Shown here: piece by piece, positions 31,477 through 40,283 of the stretch
How the letters are laid out: every line of letters begins with the position of its first letter
Numbering within the stretch: position 1 is the first letter of the stretch
Assembly (NCBI GenBank): GCA_965368085.1
Contig: CBDULP010000012.1
Location: 9,918-73,917, forward strand
Origin: Peptoclostridium sp965368085
GTDB lineage: Bacteria; Bacillota; Clostridia; Peptostreptococcales; Peptostreptococcaceae
Direction: 5' to 3'
DNA: 64,000 bases
Translations under genes and position numbers: made by a program
The notes under the pieces: model-generated
The model's database searches: none
Seen by the model: the letters and a program-made list of their open reading frames with translations, nothing else
Told to the model about the DNA's origin: nothing

Positions 31477-33066
31477 GTGAAGAGAATTGAACTCAAACTA
31501 CAGACCAAAATTACAATACTCATAATAATAGTACTTTCCATATCCATAGCAAACATAACATATCTCATGGCGGAGCTTACTAAGTACACAGTTCAGGACA
31601 AGTTGGAAGTGGACATAACAAATTTGGCAAAACTGATTGCAAATGCTCCAAGTGTAAAAAGAGAGCTTGCGAGAAAAGACCCGGATGGGATAATAAGGGA
31701 GTATGTGAATGAGTCTTTGAGGCATGTAAGTGATGTTGAAATAATAGTGGTTGCAGACATGGACGGTATACGATATGCTCATCCGAATCCACGGAATATA
31801 GGTGAAAAATTTGTGGGCGGGGATGAAATAAGGGTTATAGAGCAGGGAGAAACTTATGTCTCCCAGGCCACAGGCACACTGGGAGCGTCTGTGAGGGCTT
31901 TTACGCCTGTATTTTACGAGGGCAAGCAAGTGGGATTTGTAATGACTGGAACACTTTTAGAAAGCCTTGAAGAGGAAAAAAAGCAGGCCATATTAGGGCT
32001 TGTATATGCGTCTTCAGTAGGCCTTATAGTGGGAGTTGTCGGGGCGTTTTTACTTGCCCAGAACGTCAAAAGGTCAATATTCGGACTTGAGCCGCACCAG
32101 ATAGGCAGGCTGTACACTGAAAAGCAGGCAATGCTGGATGCCATGCATGAGGGCATAATAGCAATTGACAGAGACAGCAATATAACACTTATAAACGATT
32201 CGGCAATAAAAATGCTGGACGTTGACGAAAAGGAGGCTTACGGGAAAAATGTGCTGGATATATTCCCTACAAGCCGCCTAGAGAAGGTCATGAACAGCGC
32301 AAAGGCTGAATATGATGATGAACAGATCATAAACGATACGGTAATACTTACCAACAGAATGCCCATAAAAAGTGAAGATCAAATAGTCGGGGCCATAGCC
32401 ACATTCAGGGACAAGACGGAAGTTACAAGGCTTGCCGAGGAGATAACGGGGGTAAGGCAGATCATAGAGGCGCTGAGGGCAAATACGCATGAATTTATGA
32501 ATAAGCTGCATGTAATAATGGGGCTGATACAAATGGGCGAGGTGGAAGAGGCAAAAGCCTATATAATGGACATAACCCAAAACCAGCAGCAGATAATGAG
32601 CTATATAATAAAAAAGGTTAAAGACCCTGCGATAGCGGCGCTGCTGCTTGGAAAATTTAGCGAGGCAAATGAAAGGGGAATACAGATTCAAATAGAGGAA
32701 TCGACAAATATTGAGAAAGATCATGGAAACATAAACAGCAACATGCTTGTCACAATAATAGGAAATTTAGTTGAAAATGCAATGGATGCCATAAGTCTTG
32801 ATAACATTGACAAGGAGGAAAAAAGCATAGAAATAAGAATGGAAGAGAATGAAGCCTATATCGAAATAGACATAGCGGATACGGGCATGGGAATAAAAAA
32901 AGAGCATTTGGAAAGCATATTCGAGCGGGGCTATACGACCAAAGAAGGAAACTCTGGAATAGGGCTTGCGCTTGTGAAAAAAGCGGTCGAGAACATGGGT
33001 GGAGAACTGGATGTTTCTTCATATGAGGGGGTAGGAACGGAATTTATAATAAAACTGCCCAAATAA
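31477..33066 (+). CDS. Sensor histidine kinase, CitA/DcuS type
   Basis: 529 aa. Two membrane helices (about residues 13-32 and 172-194) enclose an extracellular sensor domain of the CitA/DcuS PAS-like class. A cytoplasmic PAS (about 215-315) follows, then the dimerisation helix with phospho-acceptor His338 in NTHEFMNKLHVIMGL, and the ATPase domain with GNLVENAMDA and ADTGMGI. The GTG at 31477 is chosen, with CGGGGTG upstream. It is paired with the response regulator 12 bases downstream. Neighbouring malic enzyme and 2-hydroxycarboxylate symporter suggest it senses malate or citrate. Confidence 0.9.
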   Translation: MKRIELKLQTKITILIIIVLSISIANITYLMAELTKYTVQDKLEVDITNLAKLIANAPSVKRELARKDPDGIIREYVNESLRHVSDVEIIVVADMDGIRYAHPNPRNIGEKFVGGDEIRVIEQGETYVSQATGTLGASVRAFTPVFYEGKQVGFVMTGTLLESLEEEKKQAILGLVYASSVGLIVGVVGAFLLAQNVKRSIFGLEPHQIGRLYTEKQAMLDAMHEGIIAIDRDSNITLINDSAIKMLDVDEKEAYGKNVLDIFPTSRLEKVMNSAKAEYDDEQIINDTVILTNRMPIKSEDQIVGAIATFRDKTEVTRLAEEITGVRQIIEALRANTHEFMNKLHVIMGLIQMGEVEEAKAYIMDITQNQQQIMSYIIKKVKDPAIAALLLGKFSEANERGIQIQIEESTNIEKDHGNINSNMLVTIIGNLVENAMDAISLDNIDKEEKSIEIRMEENEAYIEIDIADTGMGIKKEHLESIFERGYTTKEGNSGIGLALVKKAVENMGGELDVSSYEGVGTEFIIKLPK

Positions 33067-33078
33067 GGAGGGGAATAT

Positions 33079-33753
33079 ATGATAAATGTTCTTATTGTTG
33101 AGGACGACCCCATGGTGGCCTCTATAAACAAGAGGTACGTTGAAAGCATAGAGGGTTTTAGCGTTGCAGGCACAGCTACTAATGGAGAGGAAGCTTTAAG
33201 GCTCATAAAAAACAGGAATATAGACCTTATAATACTGGACATATATATGCCTAGAATAGACGGGATAAGCTTTTTGAAAAAAATAAGGCAAAACAACATA
33301 ACGATTGATGTAATACTTGTGACTGCCGCAAAAGAGACTGAATCGTTTGACCAGTCAATGGCACTTGGAGCAGTGGATTATCTAGTGAAGCCGTTCGAAT
33401 ACGAGCGGTTTAAAAAATCACTTGAAAATTACAGGAGAAGGCATAAAATATTAAGCGGCAAGAATGTAATAAGGCAGGAGGATATAGACAAGATAACCCG
33501 TGCGGATTCAGGTGAACGGGAAAAGTCGACGCCAAAGGGGCTTCACATTAAAACGCTAAACAGGGTGAGAAACTATATGTGCGATAAAAAGGGGGCGCTA
33601 GTGTCAGCGGACGAGGCGGCAAGAGCGCTCAGTATAACAAAGGTTACGGTTAGAAGGTATCTTGACTACCTTGCGTCAATAGGCGAAATAGAAATAGAGG
33701 TGGAATACGGGGCGGTTGGAAGGCCTACGAACCTGTACAGGTTCATAAAGTAA
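33079..33753 (+). CDS. Response regulator, CitB/DcuR type
   Basis: 224 aa. Receiver domain with the acidic pair VEDD near residue 9, phospho-acceptor Asp54 in IILDIYMP and Lys in VDYLVKPFEY. The C-terminal part has a helix-turn-helix of the DcuR/CitB kind (SADEAARALSITKVTVRRYLDYL). AAGGAGGGG precedes the ATG. Target genes are probably the malic enzyme and symporter downstream. Confidence 0.9.
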   Translation: MINVLIVEDDPMVASINKRYVESIEGFSVAGTATNGEEALRLIKNRNIDLIILDIYMPRIDGISFLKKIRQNNITIDVILVTAAKETESFDQSMALGAVDYLVKPFEYERFKKSLENYRRRHKILSGKNVIRQEDIDKITRADSGEREKSTPKGLHIKTLNRVRNYMCDKKGALVSADEAARALSITKVTVRRYLDYLASIGEIEIEVEYGAVGRPTNLYRFIK

Positions 33754-33800
33754 AAGCCTTTGCGGCATGACAAAAAAATATCGGAGAATTTTTAATTTTG

Positions 33801-33837
33801 AAAACATTTAGGTTAATTACTAAATGTTTTTTATTTT
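33801..33837 (+). terminator. Terminator after the response regulator
   Basis: AAAACATTTAG pairs with CTAAATGTTTT, followed by TTATTTT. It separates the two-component genes from the malic enzyme gene. Confidence 0.6.
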
Positions 33838-33903
33838 GCGCAAAAAGTGTATATTTTACGTGAGAAGTGAAAAAATTCTGAAATTTCGAAAGGATGATAC
33901 CGC

Positions 33904-35076
33904 ATGAATTATTCTGAACTGAGCCTTAAAATGCACGAGGAGAATGTCGGAAAGATAGAAATCGTCTCGAAAGTGAGAGTTGAAAATAGGGATGATTTGA
34001 GCACGGCCTATACGCCCGGTGTTGCAGAGCCCTGCAGGAAGATACATCAAAACAAGGAGGATGTATACAAATACACGGCAAAGGGAAATCTTGTGGCGGT
34101 AGTAACTGATGGATCTGCTGTACTTGGACTTGGAGACATAGGGGCGGAGGCGGCGATGCCTGTAATGGAGGGAAAGGCCGTGCTGTTCAAGGAGTTTGGA
34201 GATGTGGACGCATTTCCCATATGCATAGGTGGCAGCGATGTAGATGAGATTGTAAATACCGTAAAAATGATTTCACCTACATTTGGAGGCATCAACCTTG
34301 AGGACATAGCCGCTCCAAGGTGTTTTGAAATAGAGGAGAAGCTTAAAAAAGAAGTGGACATACCTGTATTCCATGACGATCAGCATGGAACGGCAATAGT
34401 CGTATGCGCGGGATTAATAAACGCACTGAAGCTGGTAAAAAAGGACATAAGGAATGTGAATATAGTAGTAAACGGAGCCGGGTCTGCAGGGTGCGCAATA
34501 GTCAAAATGCTCTTTAGCATAGGCGCGAAGAACATAACTGTATGCGACAGGGAGGGAATAATATACAAGGGAGCGCCTTTCAATGCGCATCACATGGAGG
34601 AACTTGCAAAGACTACAAATCTTGAAGGCAAACAGGGGCTTTTGGCAGATGCTATGAATGGATCGGACGTATTCATAGGTGTTTCGGCAGGAAACGTTGT
34701 AAGTGAGGATATGGTATCTTCTATGAACGAGGGCGCGGTGGTGTTTGCAATGGCAAATCCGACTCCGGAGATAATGCCGGATATTGCAAAAAAAGCGGGC
34801 GCCAAAGTTGTAGGATCGGGGCGTTCGGATTTTGCAAACCAGGTCAACAACGTGCTGGCGTTTCCTGGAATATTCAGAGGGGCTCTGAACGTGAGGGCCA
34901 GTGACATAAACGAAGAGATGAAGGTTGCCGCGGCATATGCGATAGCGGAAATAGTTGGAAATGAGGAACTCAGCGAAGACTATGTAATACCAAATGCACT
35001 GGACAAGAGAATAGGCATAGAGGTTGCAAAGGCAGTTGAAAGGGCGGCCAGAGAAAGCGGCGTAGCAAGGCTGTAG
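33904..35076 (+). CDS. NAD(P)-dependent malic enzyme
   Basis: 390 aa, the short bacterial form. It decarboxylates malate to pyruvate. TAYTPGVAEPC with the catalytic Tyr, the Lys-containing block KGNLVAVVTDGSAVLGLGD, EDIAAPRCFEIE, the metal ligands in FHDDQHGTA, and the nucleotide fold VVNGAGSAGCAIVKML are all visible. GAAAGGATG precedes the ATG. The symporter gene follows 43 bases downstream; together they form a malate uptake and decarboxylation unit. Confidence 0.93.
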   Translation: MNYSELSLKMHEENVGKIEIVSKVRVENRDDLSTAYTPGVAEPCRKIHQNKEDVYKYTAKGNLVAVVTDGSAVLGLGDIGAEAAMPVMEGKAVLFKEFGDVDAFPICIGGSDVDEIVNTVKMISPTFGGINLEDIAAPRCFEIEEKLKKEVDIPVFHDDQHGTAIVVCAGLINALKLVKKDIRNVNIVVNGAGSAGCAIVKMLFSIGAKNITVCDREGIIYKGAPFNAHHMEELAKTTNLEGKQGLLADAMNGSDVFIGVSAGNVVSEDMVSSMNEGAVVFAMANPTPEIMPDIAKKAGAKVVGSGRSDFANQVNNVLAFPGIFRGALNVRASDINEEMKVAAAYAIAEIVGNEELSEDYVIPNALDKRIGIEVAKAVERAARESGVARL

Positions 35077-35119
35077 AGTATCAATTAAAACGAATTATTG
35101 AATATGGGAGGGATTTTAT

Positions 35120-36442
35120 ATGAGTGTTAATGTTTTGTTGTCGGAAAAAAATACACCTCAAAATGTACCTGAAAAGCCTGCATACAGGATTATGGGAATG
35201 CCATTGCCGCTGTTTGCGGCCTTAGCGGCGGTAATACTAATAGCGACATATATGGGAGCTTTGCCAAAGGGAATGGTTGGAGCTATTCCGCTTATGATGG
35301 TGGTTGGGGCAATTTTAAATGAAATCGGAAACAAGACGCCTATAGTTAAGGACTATTTCGGTGGAGGGCCTATAGTCATAATATTCGCGTCTGCAGCATT
35401 TACCGCATATGGCGTGTTTCCACAGGCGTCTTCTGAAATAATGACTAGTTTTATGAAGGGCGAAGGATTTTTGAACTTTTATATCGCAGCACTTATAACT
35501 GGAAGCATACTTGGAATGAATAGAAAGCTCCTTATAAAGGCGGCTATAAGATATCTACCTGCTATAATGGGAGGCGTAGTGGCTGCACTTGGATTTGCAG
35601 GTATTGTAGGAGCGCTTATAGGCTACGGGGCAAAAAAGGCTATGCTTTATATAGCGCTTCCGATAATGGGCGGCGGAATGGGAGCCGGAGCAGTTCCGCT
35701 GGCTGAGATATTTGGAGGTTCACTGGGAGTGGATCCTGCTGAAATGCTGTCTGTAATGGTTCCTGCTGTTGCGCTTGGAAACGCCATTGCAATAGTTGTT
35801 GCCGGCGTTCTCGACAAGATAGGAAAAAACAACAAAAAACTTTCCGGAGACGGAAAGCTTATGAAATCTCAGGAAACAGAAATGAACGATCAGGAAAAGA
35901 AAAGGGAACTGGATTTTAAAATGATGGGAACTGGCCTTGCGCTTTCAACTGCATTCTTTGTACTTGGATGTCTTCTGGGAAAATTCATACCTCTTCATAA
36001 ATTTGCACTCATGATACTTTCGGTTGCAACGGTAAAGGCTTTTGGAGTGCTTCCGAGAGAATATGAAGAAAGTGCGGCTCAGTGGTTTGGATTCATAATG
36101 AGCAACCTAACACCGGCGCTTCTTGTTGGAATAGGTGTTGCTTATACGGATATAAACCAGGTTATAAATTCGTTAAGCGTCCAGTATGTAGTCCTTGTAG
36201 GGGTTACAATAATCGGGGCTACAATAGGATCGGGATTTGTGGGAAGCTTCTTTGGGTTTTATCCTATAGAATCTTCAATAACGGCAGGACTTTGCATGGC
36301 AAATATGGGAGGAACGGGAGACGTGGCAGTTCTTTCGGCATCAAAGAGAATGGAGCTCATGCCTTTTGCACAGATATCATCCCGTATAGGAGGGGCGTTC
36401 ATGCTCATACTTGCGACGGCTCTTTTGAAGATATTCACTTAG
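35120..36442 (+). CDS. 2-hydroxycarboxylate (citrate/malate) sodium symporter, 2HCT family
   Basis: 440 aa polytopic membrane protein. The family's two re-entrant loop motifs are present: GGGMGAGAVPLAEIFGGSLG in the first half and ANMGGTGDVAVLSASKRMEL in the second half. The sequence resembles CitS/MaeN/CimH. A GGGAGGG site precedes the ATG. Genomic linkage to malic enzyme favours malate as substrate. A central cytoplasmic loop is rich in Lys and Glu. Confidence 0.92.
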   Translation: MSVNVLLSEKNTPQNVPEKPAYRIMGMPLPLFAALAAVILIATYMGALPKGMVGAIPLMMVVGAILNEIGNKTPIVKDYFGGGPIVIIFASAAFTAYGVFPQASSEIMTSFMKGEGFLNFYIAALITGSILGMNRKLLIKAAIRYLPAIMGGVVAALGFAGIVGALIGYGAKKAMLYIALPIMGGGMGAGAVPLAEIFGGSLGVDPAEMLSVMVPAVALGNAIAIVVAGVLDKIGKNNKKLSGDGKLMKSQETEMNDQEKKRELDFKMMGTGLALSTAFFVLGCLLGKFIPLHKFALMILSVATVKAFGVLPREYEESAAQWFGFIMSNLTPALLVGIGVAYTDINQVINSLSVQYVVLVGVTIIGATIGSGFVGSFFGFYPIESSITAGLCMANMGGTGDVAVLSASKRMELMPFAQISSRIGGAFMLILATALLKIFT

Positions 36443-36531
36443 ATATGGATATGACAAATCCAAAATCAAAATGCAACTTTTAACAGGGTTGTGGAGTTTA
36501 AAAAATATATTTAGAAGGCTGTGACTGCTGG

Positions 36532-36582
36532 ACACTTCATTTTTCAATCCGAACTTGGGGATTGAAAAATGAAGTGTTTTTT
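36532..36582 (+). terminator. Very strong terminator after the 2HCT symporter
   Basis: A 19-bp perfect stem begins ACACTTCATTTTTCAATCC and returns as its exact reverse complement ending AAGTGT, with an 8-base loop, then TTTTT. Confidence 0.92.
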
Positions 36583-36972
36583 GTTTGAAAATAACAACAG
36601 CAGTCTGGTTTGAAATAAAAATTGCTCGCTACCGGAGAGTGTTTCAAATGCTATGAACGAGCTTATGGTTGAAATGGACATATATATGGGTATAAAAAAT
36701 CATAGGAGTCTTAGGGCGCAGCACAGGTGTTGGACGGGTTTATACTTTCAAGAACCGTTATATATGAAATAGACGGGGGAAGACTGACAATATAGCTATA
36801 TATAGTGCATAAACGACATACGGGACATATATAAGATAGAGTCTGGAAAGAAGGCTTTAGAAAATAGCCTGTTTTTTGGCGTATATTTTCAGTAATGCAT
36901 TGCCGATACTTGGTGGAAATCTGGTCAAAATGCTTTTGGGGATGTCATAAAAAATATATTTAGAGAGGTGAT
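36583..36972. other. Gene-poor stretch before the Hpt-like gene
   Basis: 390 bases without a supported gene. The longest open stretch, from ATG 36653, encodes 38 codons without a ribosome site. A weak hairpin AGGCT/AGCCT with T run lies near 36860-36885. No recognisable remnant. Confidence 0.5.
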
Positions 36973-37269
36973 ATGATGCATACGGTGATTATAGAAAAGG
37001 ATCTTAAGGAGATAGTTACAATATTTATACAGTCGAGGCGAGAAGACATTAAAAATATAGAGATGCTTTTAGATGAGGGGGATTTTGATGCAATAAAAAA
37101 AATAGGTCGCAGCATGAAAGGCGTATGCGGAGGACATGGTCTTGACTTTGTAAGTGAAATAGGTCGCAGGATTGAGCAAAAAAGTGATCAAAACGACAGG
37201 GTTTCAGTACAAATTCTGACAAAAATGCTGGAAGAGTATCTTAACCATATCCAGATAAAGTATAAATAA
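36973..37269 (+). CDS. Hpt-domain-like protein lacking the phospho-histidine
   Basis: 98 aa, all-helical. The segment IKKIGRSMKGVCGGHGLDFVSEIGRRIEQ aligns with the Hpt consensus in which the phospho-acceptor sits in a GHSMKG motif; here that position is Arg46 (GRSMKG). A free-standing Hpt protein would relay phosphate between histidine kinases and regulators, but without the histidine this one cannot. It could be a structural decoy, inhibitor or decayed gene. GAGAGGTGA precedes ATG 36973; ATG 36976 is also possible. Confidence 0.65.
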   Translation: MMHTVIIEKDLKEIVTIFIQSRREDIKNIEMLLDEGDFDAIKKIGRSMKGVCGGHGLDFVSEIGRRIEQKSDQNDRVSVQILTKMLEEYLNHIQIKYK

Positions 37270-37295
37270 AATACATTGTAAATGGAGCCGTTGTT

Positions 37296-37430
37296 ATGGA
37301 TTTAGGAAAGGTTTTGTTTTGGAATGATCAGGCGAAACCGTCTTATATAAGGGATCGGAGTGATATGAGACAGTTTTATTTTTATAACTCCCAAATATTC
37401 AAAATGATTGAAAAACTGAAACTGGAGTAG
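37296..37430 (+). CDS. Small hypothetical protein
   Basis: 44 aa with GGAG eight bases before the ATG, placed between the Hpt-like gene and a strong terminator that begins directly after its stop codon. Composition is aromatic and basic (QFYFYNSQIFKMIEKLKLE at the end). No family recognised. The tight fit to the terminator suggests it is a real last cistron of the Hpt unit. Confidence 0.4.
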   Translation: MDLGKVLFWNDQAKPSYIRDRSDMRQFYFYNSQIFKMIEKLKLE

Positions 37431-37468
37431 GCGCCGCCAAAAATCAATATTTTTTGGCGGCGCTTTTT
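37431..37468 (+). terminator. Terminator with GC-rich 13-bp stem
   Basis: GCGCCGCCAAAAA pairs with TTTTTGGCGGCGC, followed by TTTTT. Confidence 0.92.
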
Positions 37469-37592
37469 GCAATCTCAAAAACGTTCCATGCTTTAAGGGC
37501 GAGTTGACTATTGAGCTAACATATACATATGAACGAGCGCATATTTCAAGTGAAAGCCGTATGTCGTGAGAGCTATTACGATGATTTCATTG

Positions 37593-37601
37593 TGATATAA
37601 T
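37593..37601 (+). promoter_or_regulatory. Extended -10 promoter upstream of fetA
   Basis: TGATATAAT is an extended -10 element; the -35 region is poor. Its transcript would have a leader of nearly 200 bases before the ABC gene. The stretch 37469-37803 contains no other supported gene. Confidence 0.4.
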
Positions 37602-37772
37602 TGTATATCAAGGGCGTGTACGGGCATGAATTTTTCAACAAACAAATCAATTATTACAGGCACCTCTTTGGAAAAATATCAGTGATAATGTCTGTAAAGA
37701 TTCAAAAAGCCGGACTGATCCATACAGATAAAAGCCTTTTGCAAAAGTTTTATATTATTTTGGAAGGAGGAA

Positions 37773-37792
37773 GCCGCTGAAATTGCAGCGGC
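37773..37792 (+). promoter_or_regulatory. Hairpin between ribosome site and start of fetA
   Basis: GCCGCTG and CAGCGGC form a perfect 7-bp stem with loop AAATTG. It starts two bases after the strong AAGGAGG site (37764-37770), and its loop contains an in-frame TTG (37783). The conventional ATG (37804) lies 33 bases past the ribosome site, reachable only if this hairpin folds and is skipped, so it may control start choice. Confidence 0.45.
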
Positions 37793-37803
37793 GAGATTGG
37801 AAC

Positions 37804-38442
37804 ATGTTTGAATTCAAAAATGTAAAATACAAAAATATACTGGATATACCTCATCTTAGCATTGAAAAGGGAAAGATAACGACATTCGTAGGTCAAAGCG
37901 GCGGAGGAAAGACCACTGTGCTGAGGCTTTTAAATAAGATGATATCGCCGACACAGGGGGAAATATTTTTTGAAGGCAAAAACCTGAGTGAAATAGACAG
38001 CGTGCGCCACAGAATGAATGTCACTATGCTTTCTCAAAACGCAGTCATATTCGAAGGATCAATAAGGGACAATATTACAATGGGAATGAAATATCAAGAC
38101 AGAGTTTTTCCGGATGACAATGTTTTGAAGAGACTTCTGGAGAGGGTCCATCTGAAAAAAAATCTTGACGACAACGCGGACAACCTTTCTGGAGGAGAGC
38201 GGCAAAGGCTTTCACTTGCAAGGGTGCTGCTTCTTGACTCGCCTGTATACCTTTTGGACGAGCCTTCCTCGGCTTTGGATGAGGGTACTGAAAAGCTTAT
38301 AATAGAAATGATTGTGAATCAGGTGAGAAAAAAGGGCAAGACTCTTGTTATGGTCACCCATTCCAAAAGGGTAGCAAGTGAGTATTCTGATGTTATTGTA
38401 AGGATAGAAAACGGCAGATGCAAAGTGGAGGAGGAAAAGTGA
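37804..38442 (+). CDS. fetA: ABC-type metal exporter ATPase, FetA/YbbL family
   Basis: 212 aa. Walker A VGQSGGGKTT, signature LSGGERQRLSLARVL, Walker B VYLLDEPSSALD and switch His in VTHSKR are intact. Together with the following YbbM/FetB-type membrane protein it matches the FetAB pair, reported as an iron exporter in E. coli. ATG 37804 fits the family N-terminus (MFEFKNVKYKN), but the best ribosome site is far upstream; the in-frame TTG 37783 would add seven residues. Its stop overlaps the fetB start by one base. Confidence 0.82.
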   Translation: MFEFKNVKYKNILDIPHLSIEKGKITTFVGQSGGGKTTVLRLLNKMISPTQGEIFFEGKNLSEIDSVRHRMNVTMLSQNAVIFEGSIRDNITMGMKYQDRVFPDDNVLKRLLERVHLKKNLDDNADNLSGGERQRLSLARVLLLDSPVYLLDEPSSALDEGTEKLIIEMIVNQVRKKGKTLVMVTHSKRVASEYSDVIVRIENGRCKVEEEK

Positions 38443-39221
38443 TGAATGGGATAATCGATCTTTCCGTGGCTCAGCTCATGCTTGCATACGTGTTTGTGGT
38501 ATTTGTGCTTTTCATTGTAAGAATGAAGGGCATAAAAAGGGAAAAGGAGATTTTACTTTCTTCAGTGAGGATGACATTGCAGCTTATGTTCACAGGGTAT
38601 TTGCTTCTTTACATATTCAGCAATCCAAGCCCTCAGCTTACTATCGCGATAATAGCTGTAATGGAATCATTTGCCGTATACACTGTGTTTAGAAAGTTCA
38701 AGGGAAGGCTTTCAGTGGGGCTAAAAAGGGTGATTGCGGTTTCAATGGGAGTTGGAACCATTTCATGCATTGTATATTTCCTGCTTGTAGTGGTAAGGAT
38801 ATATCCATGGTATGATCCCCAGTACTTCATACCAATTGCAGGTATGATGATAGGAAATTCAATGACTGGAATATCGATAGGAGTGAACTCACTTGTCGAA
38901 GGCATGACTGTTAAAAGGGCTATCGTGGAGGAGGCCCTGATACTGGGAGCTTCGCCGCAGGAGGCATCTCGAAATATTGTAAATGGCGCATTTGACGCAG
39001 CAATTCTGCCTACCATAAATTCAATGCTTGGAATGGGAATAGTATTTTTGCCGGGAATGATGACGGGACAGATACTTTCAGGGACTATACCGACTACGGC
39101 AATAACATATCAGATTGCCATAATGCTTGGAATACTTGGATCTGTATCATCGACAGTGCTTATAATGCTCCAGTTCGGATACAGGACTTTTTTCAATAGG
39201 GAAAGCCAGCTTGTCAAATAG
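38442..39221 (+). CDS. fetB: FetB/YbbM family membrane protein
   Basis: 259 aa with about seven membrane helices, the UPF0014 family. RVIAVSMGVGTISC, PIAGMMIGNSMTGISIGVNSL and the block MLGMGIVFLPGMMTGQILSGT are strongly conserved in that family. GGAGGAGG precedes ATG 38442, which overlaps the fetA stop. It would be the membrane part of an iron or metal exporter. Confidence 0.88.
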   Translation: MNGIIDLSVAQLMLAYVFVVFVLFIVRMKGIKREKEILLSSVRMTLQLMFTGYLLLYIFSNPSPQLTIAIIAVMESFAVYTVFRKFKGRLSVGLKRVIAVSMGVGTISCIVYFLLVVVRIYPWYDPQYFIPIAGMMIGNSMTGISIGVNSLVEGMTVKRAIVEEALILGASPQEASRNIVNGAFDAAILPTINSMLGMGIVFLPGMMTGQILSGTIPTTAITYQIAIMLGILGSVSSTVLIMLQFGYRTFFNRESQLVK

Positions 39222-39279
39222 GAATCCAATAAATCCGCAAACGACAAAAATACAATTGATTGAAATACATGGCGAATTC

Positions 39280-39319
39280 ACCTGGGAAACAGCATTTACA
39301 AGCTGTTCCAGGTTTTTTT
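39280..39319. terminator. Terminator shared by fetB and the XRE-cupin gene
   Basis: ACCTGG and CCAGGT plus AACAGC and GCTGTT form a bulged stem followed by TTTTTTT on the plus strand. The minus-strand gene also ends nearby at 39339. Confidence 0.8.
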
Positions 39320-39338
39320 ATTTTTTGACAGTTGGAAT

Positions 39339-39893
39339 CTAAAAAGACGGAGGGGTTATGGCAAATACTACCTGTGTTTCTTCCGAATATTCATTTTTCC
39401 ATCTGTGCTTTATGTGGGGAACTAGCTTTATGCTGTCCCCGTTTTCAAGTGTTATGACTTTGTTTTCAATATGTATGTCGACTTTGCCGCTGACTACATA
39501 TGCGACTTCTTCCCCGTTGTGAGACATTAGTTCGTCTGAAGACTGAAATCCGGGAGAGAGCTTCATGAGTACGAATTCTATGGCTCCGTTTAAGTCGGGA
39601 GACAAGAGTTCATATGAAAAATCATTATTTTCGGCAAAAGTGATTTTTTTTCTCATGTTTGATCTTACAACGAGATCATCCGTATTTGCATCTATTGTAA
39701 ACAGTGTGAAAAGTGGGATGTCAAGAGCCTTTGCCATAGACTTTAAAGTATTTAGTGAAGGGTTTGCCAGCCCTCTTTCGATCTGACTGAGCATTGAAGG
39801 AGTCACGTTTGTAAGTTCCGAGAGCTGTTTCATGCTTAAACCTTTTGACTTTCTGAATTCAGCTATTTTTTTTCCGACATCTATGTCATTCAT
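39339..39893 (-). CDS. XRE-family regulator with C-terminal cupin domain
   Basis: 184 aa. An N-terminal helix-turn-helix of the XRE/Cro type (residues 8-62, containing LSMKQLSELTNVTPSMLSQIE) is joined to a cupin sensor domain (about 110-180, with SHNGEEVAYVVSGKVDIHI and a His-rich end PHIKHRW). Such proteins sense small metabolites and usually regulate adjacent catabolic genes. It is transcribed divergently from dsdA, so D-serine or a related amino acid is a plausible signal. No strong ribosome site precedes the ATG at 39893. Confidence 0.88.
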   Translation of the reverse strand: MNDIDVGKKIAEFRKSKGLSMKQLSELTNVTPSMLSQIERGLANPSLNTLKSMAKALDIPLFTLFTIDANTDDLVVRSNMRKKITFAENNDFSYELLSPDLNGAIEFVLMKLSPGFQSSDELMSHNGEEVAYVVSGKVDIHIENKVITLENGDSIKLVPHIKHRWKNEYSEETQVVFAITPPSF

Positions 39894-40283
39894 ATGTTTT
39901 GGTCAGCCGCAAAATTATGCCTAATGCCATAATGCTAGACTGCCGTATTCACATCCTTTCTGTATTAAGCCTCTTTGGAAAATTGAAAATAATGCAATTG
40001 CAATCTTTAATGAAAAATTAAATATTTCCTATTATAACACGTCGCATAATTTTTAGTACAGGGCTGAGAATATGGGTATTCTATTAATTGGAGAGTTGCT
40101 GTGTGGGCGGAATGGTTTCGGATTATATGCGAATACCAACGATGTGGTTGGCTGATATAATTGACTAAAATAAATCGAAGTGTTAAAATCTATTTAAAAT
40201 AATTTAATTATATTAAATTTAATTCAATTCTATTTAAAGATTGTTTTTGTCTCATTAAAATTTCAGAGGGAGAGGTGCATGAT
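39894..40283. promoter_or_regulatory. Divergent control region between XRE-cupin regulator and dsdA
   Basis: This AT-rich stretch of 390 bases holds no gene. AATTTAAT (40201-40208) and ATTAAATT (40212-40219) form a perfect dyad around TAT about 65 bases before dsdA and could be an operator. In such AT-rich DNA a chance match is quite possible. The strong ribosome site GAGGGAGAGGTG ends the region. Confidence 0.35.

Noticed and set aside
36653..36769. 38-codon ORF in the gap after the symporter gene
   Set aside because: No ribosome site at proper distance and no recognisable protein features.
40150..40170. TTGGCTGATATAATTGA as a sigma-54 promoter of dsdA
   Set aside because: The -12 element reads TTGA, lacking the invariant GC.
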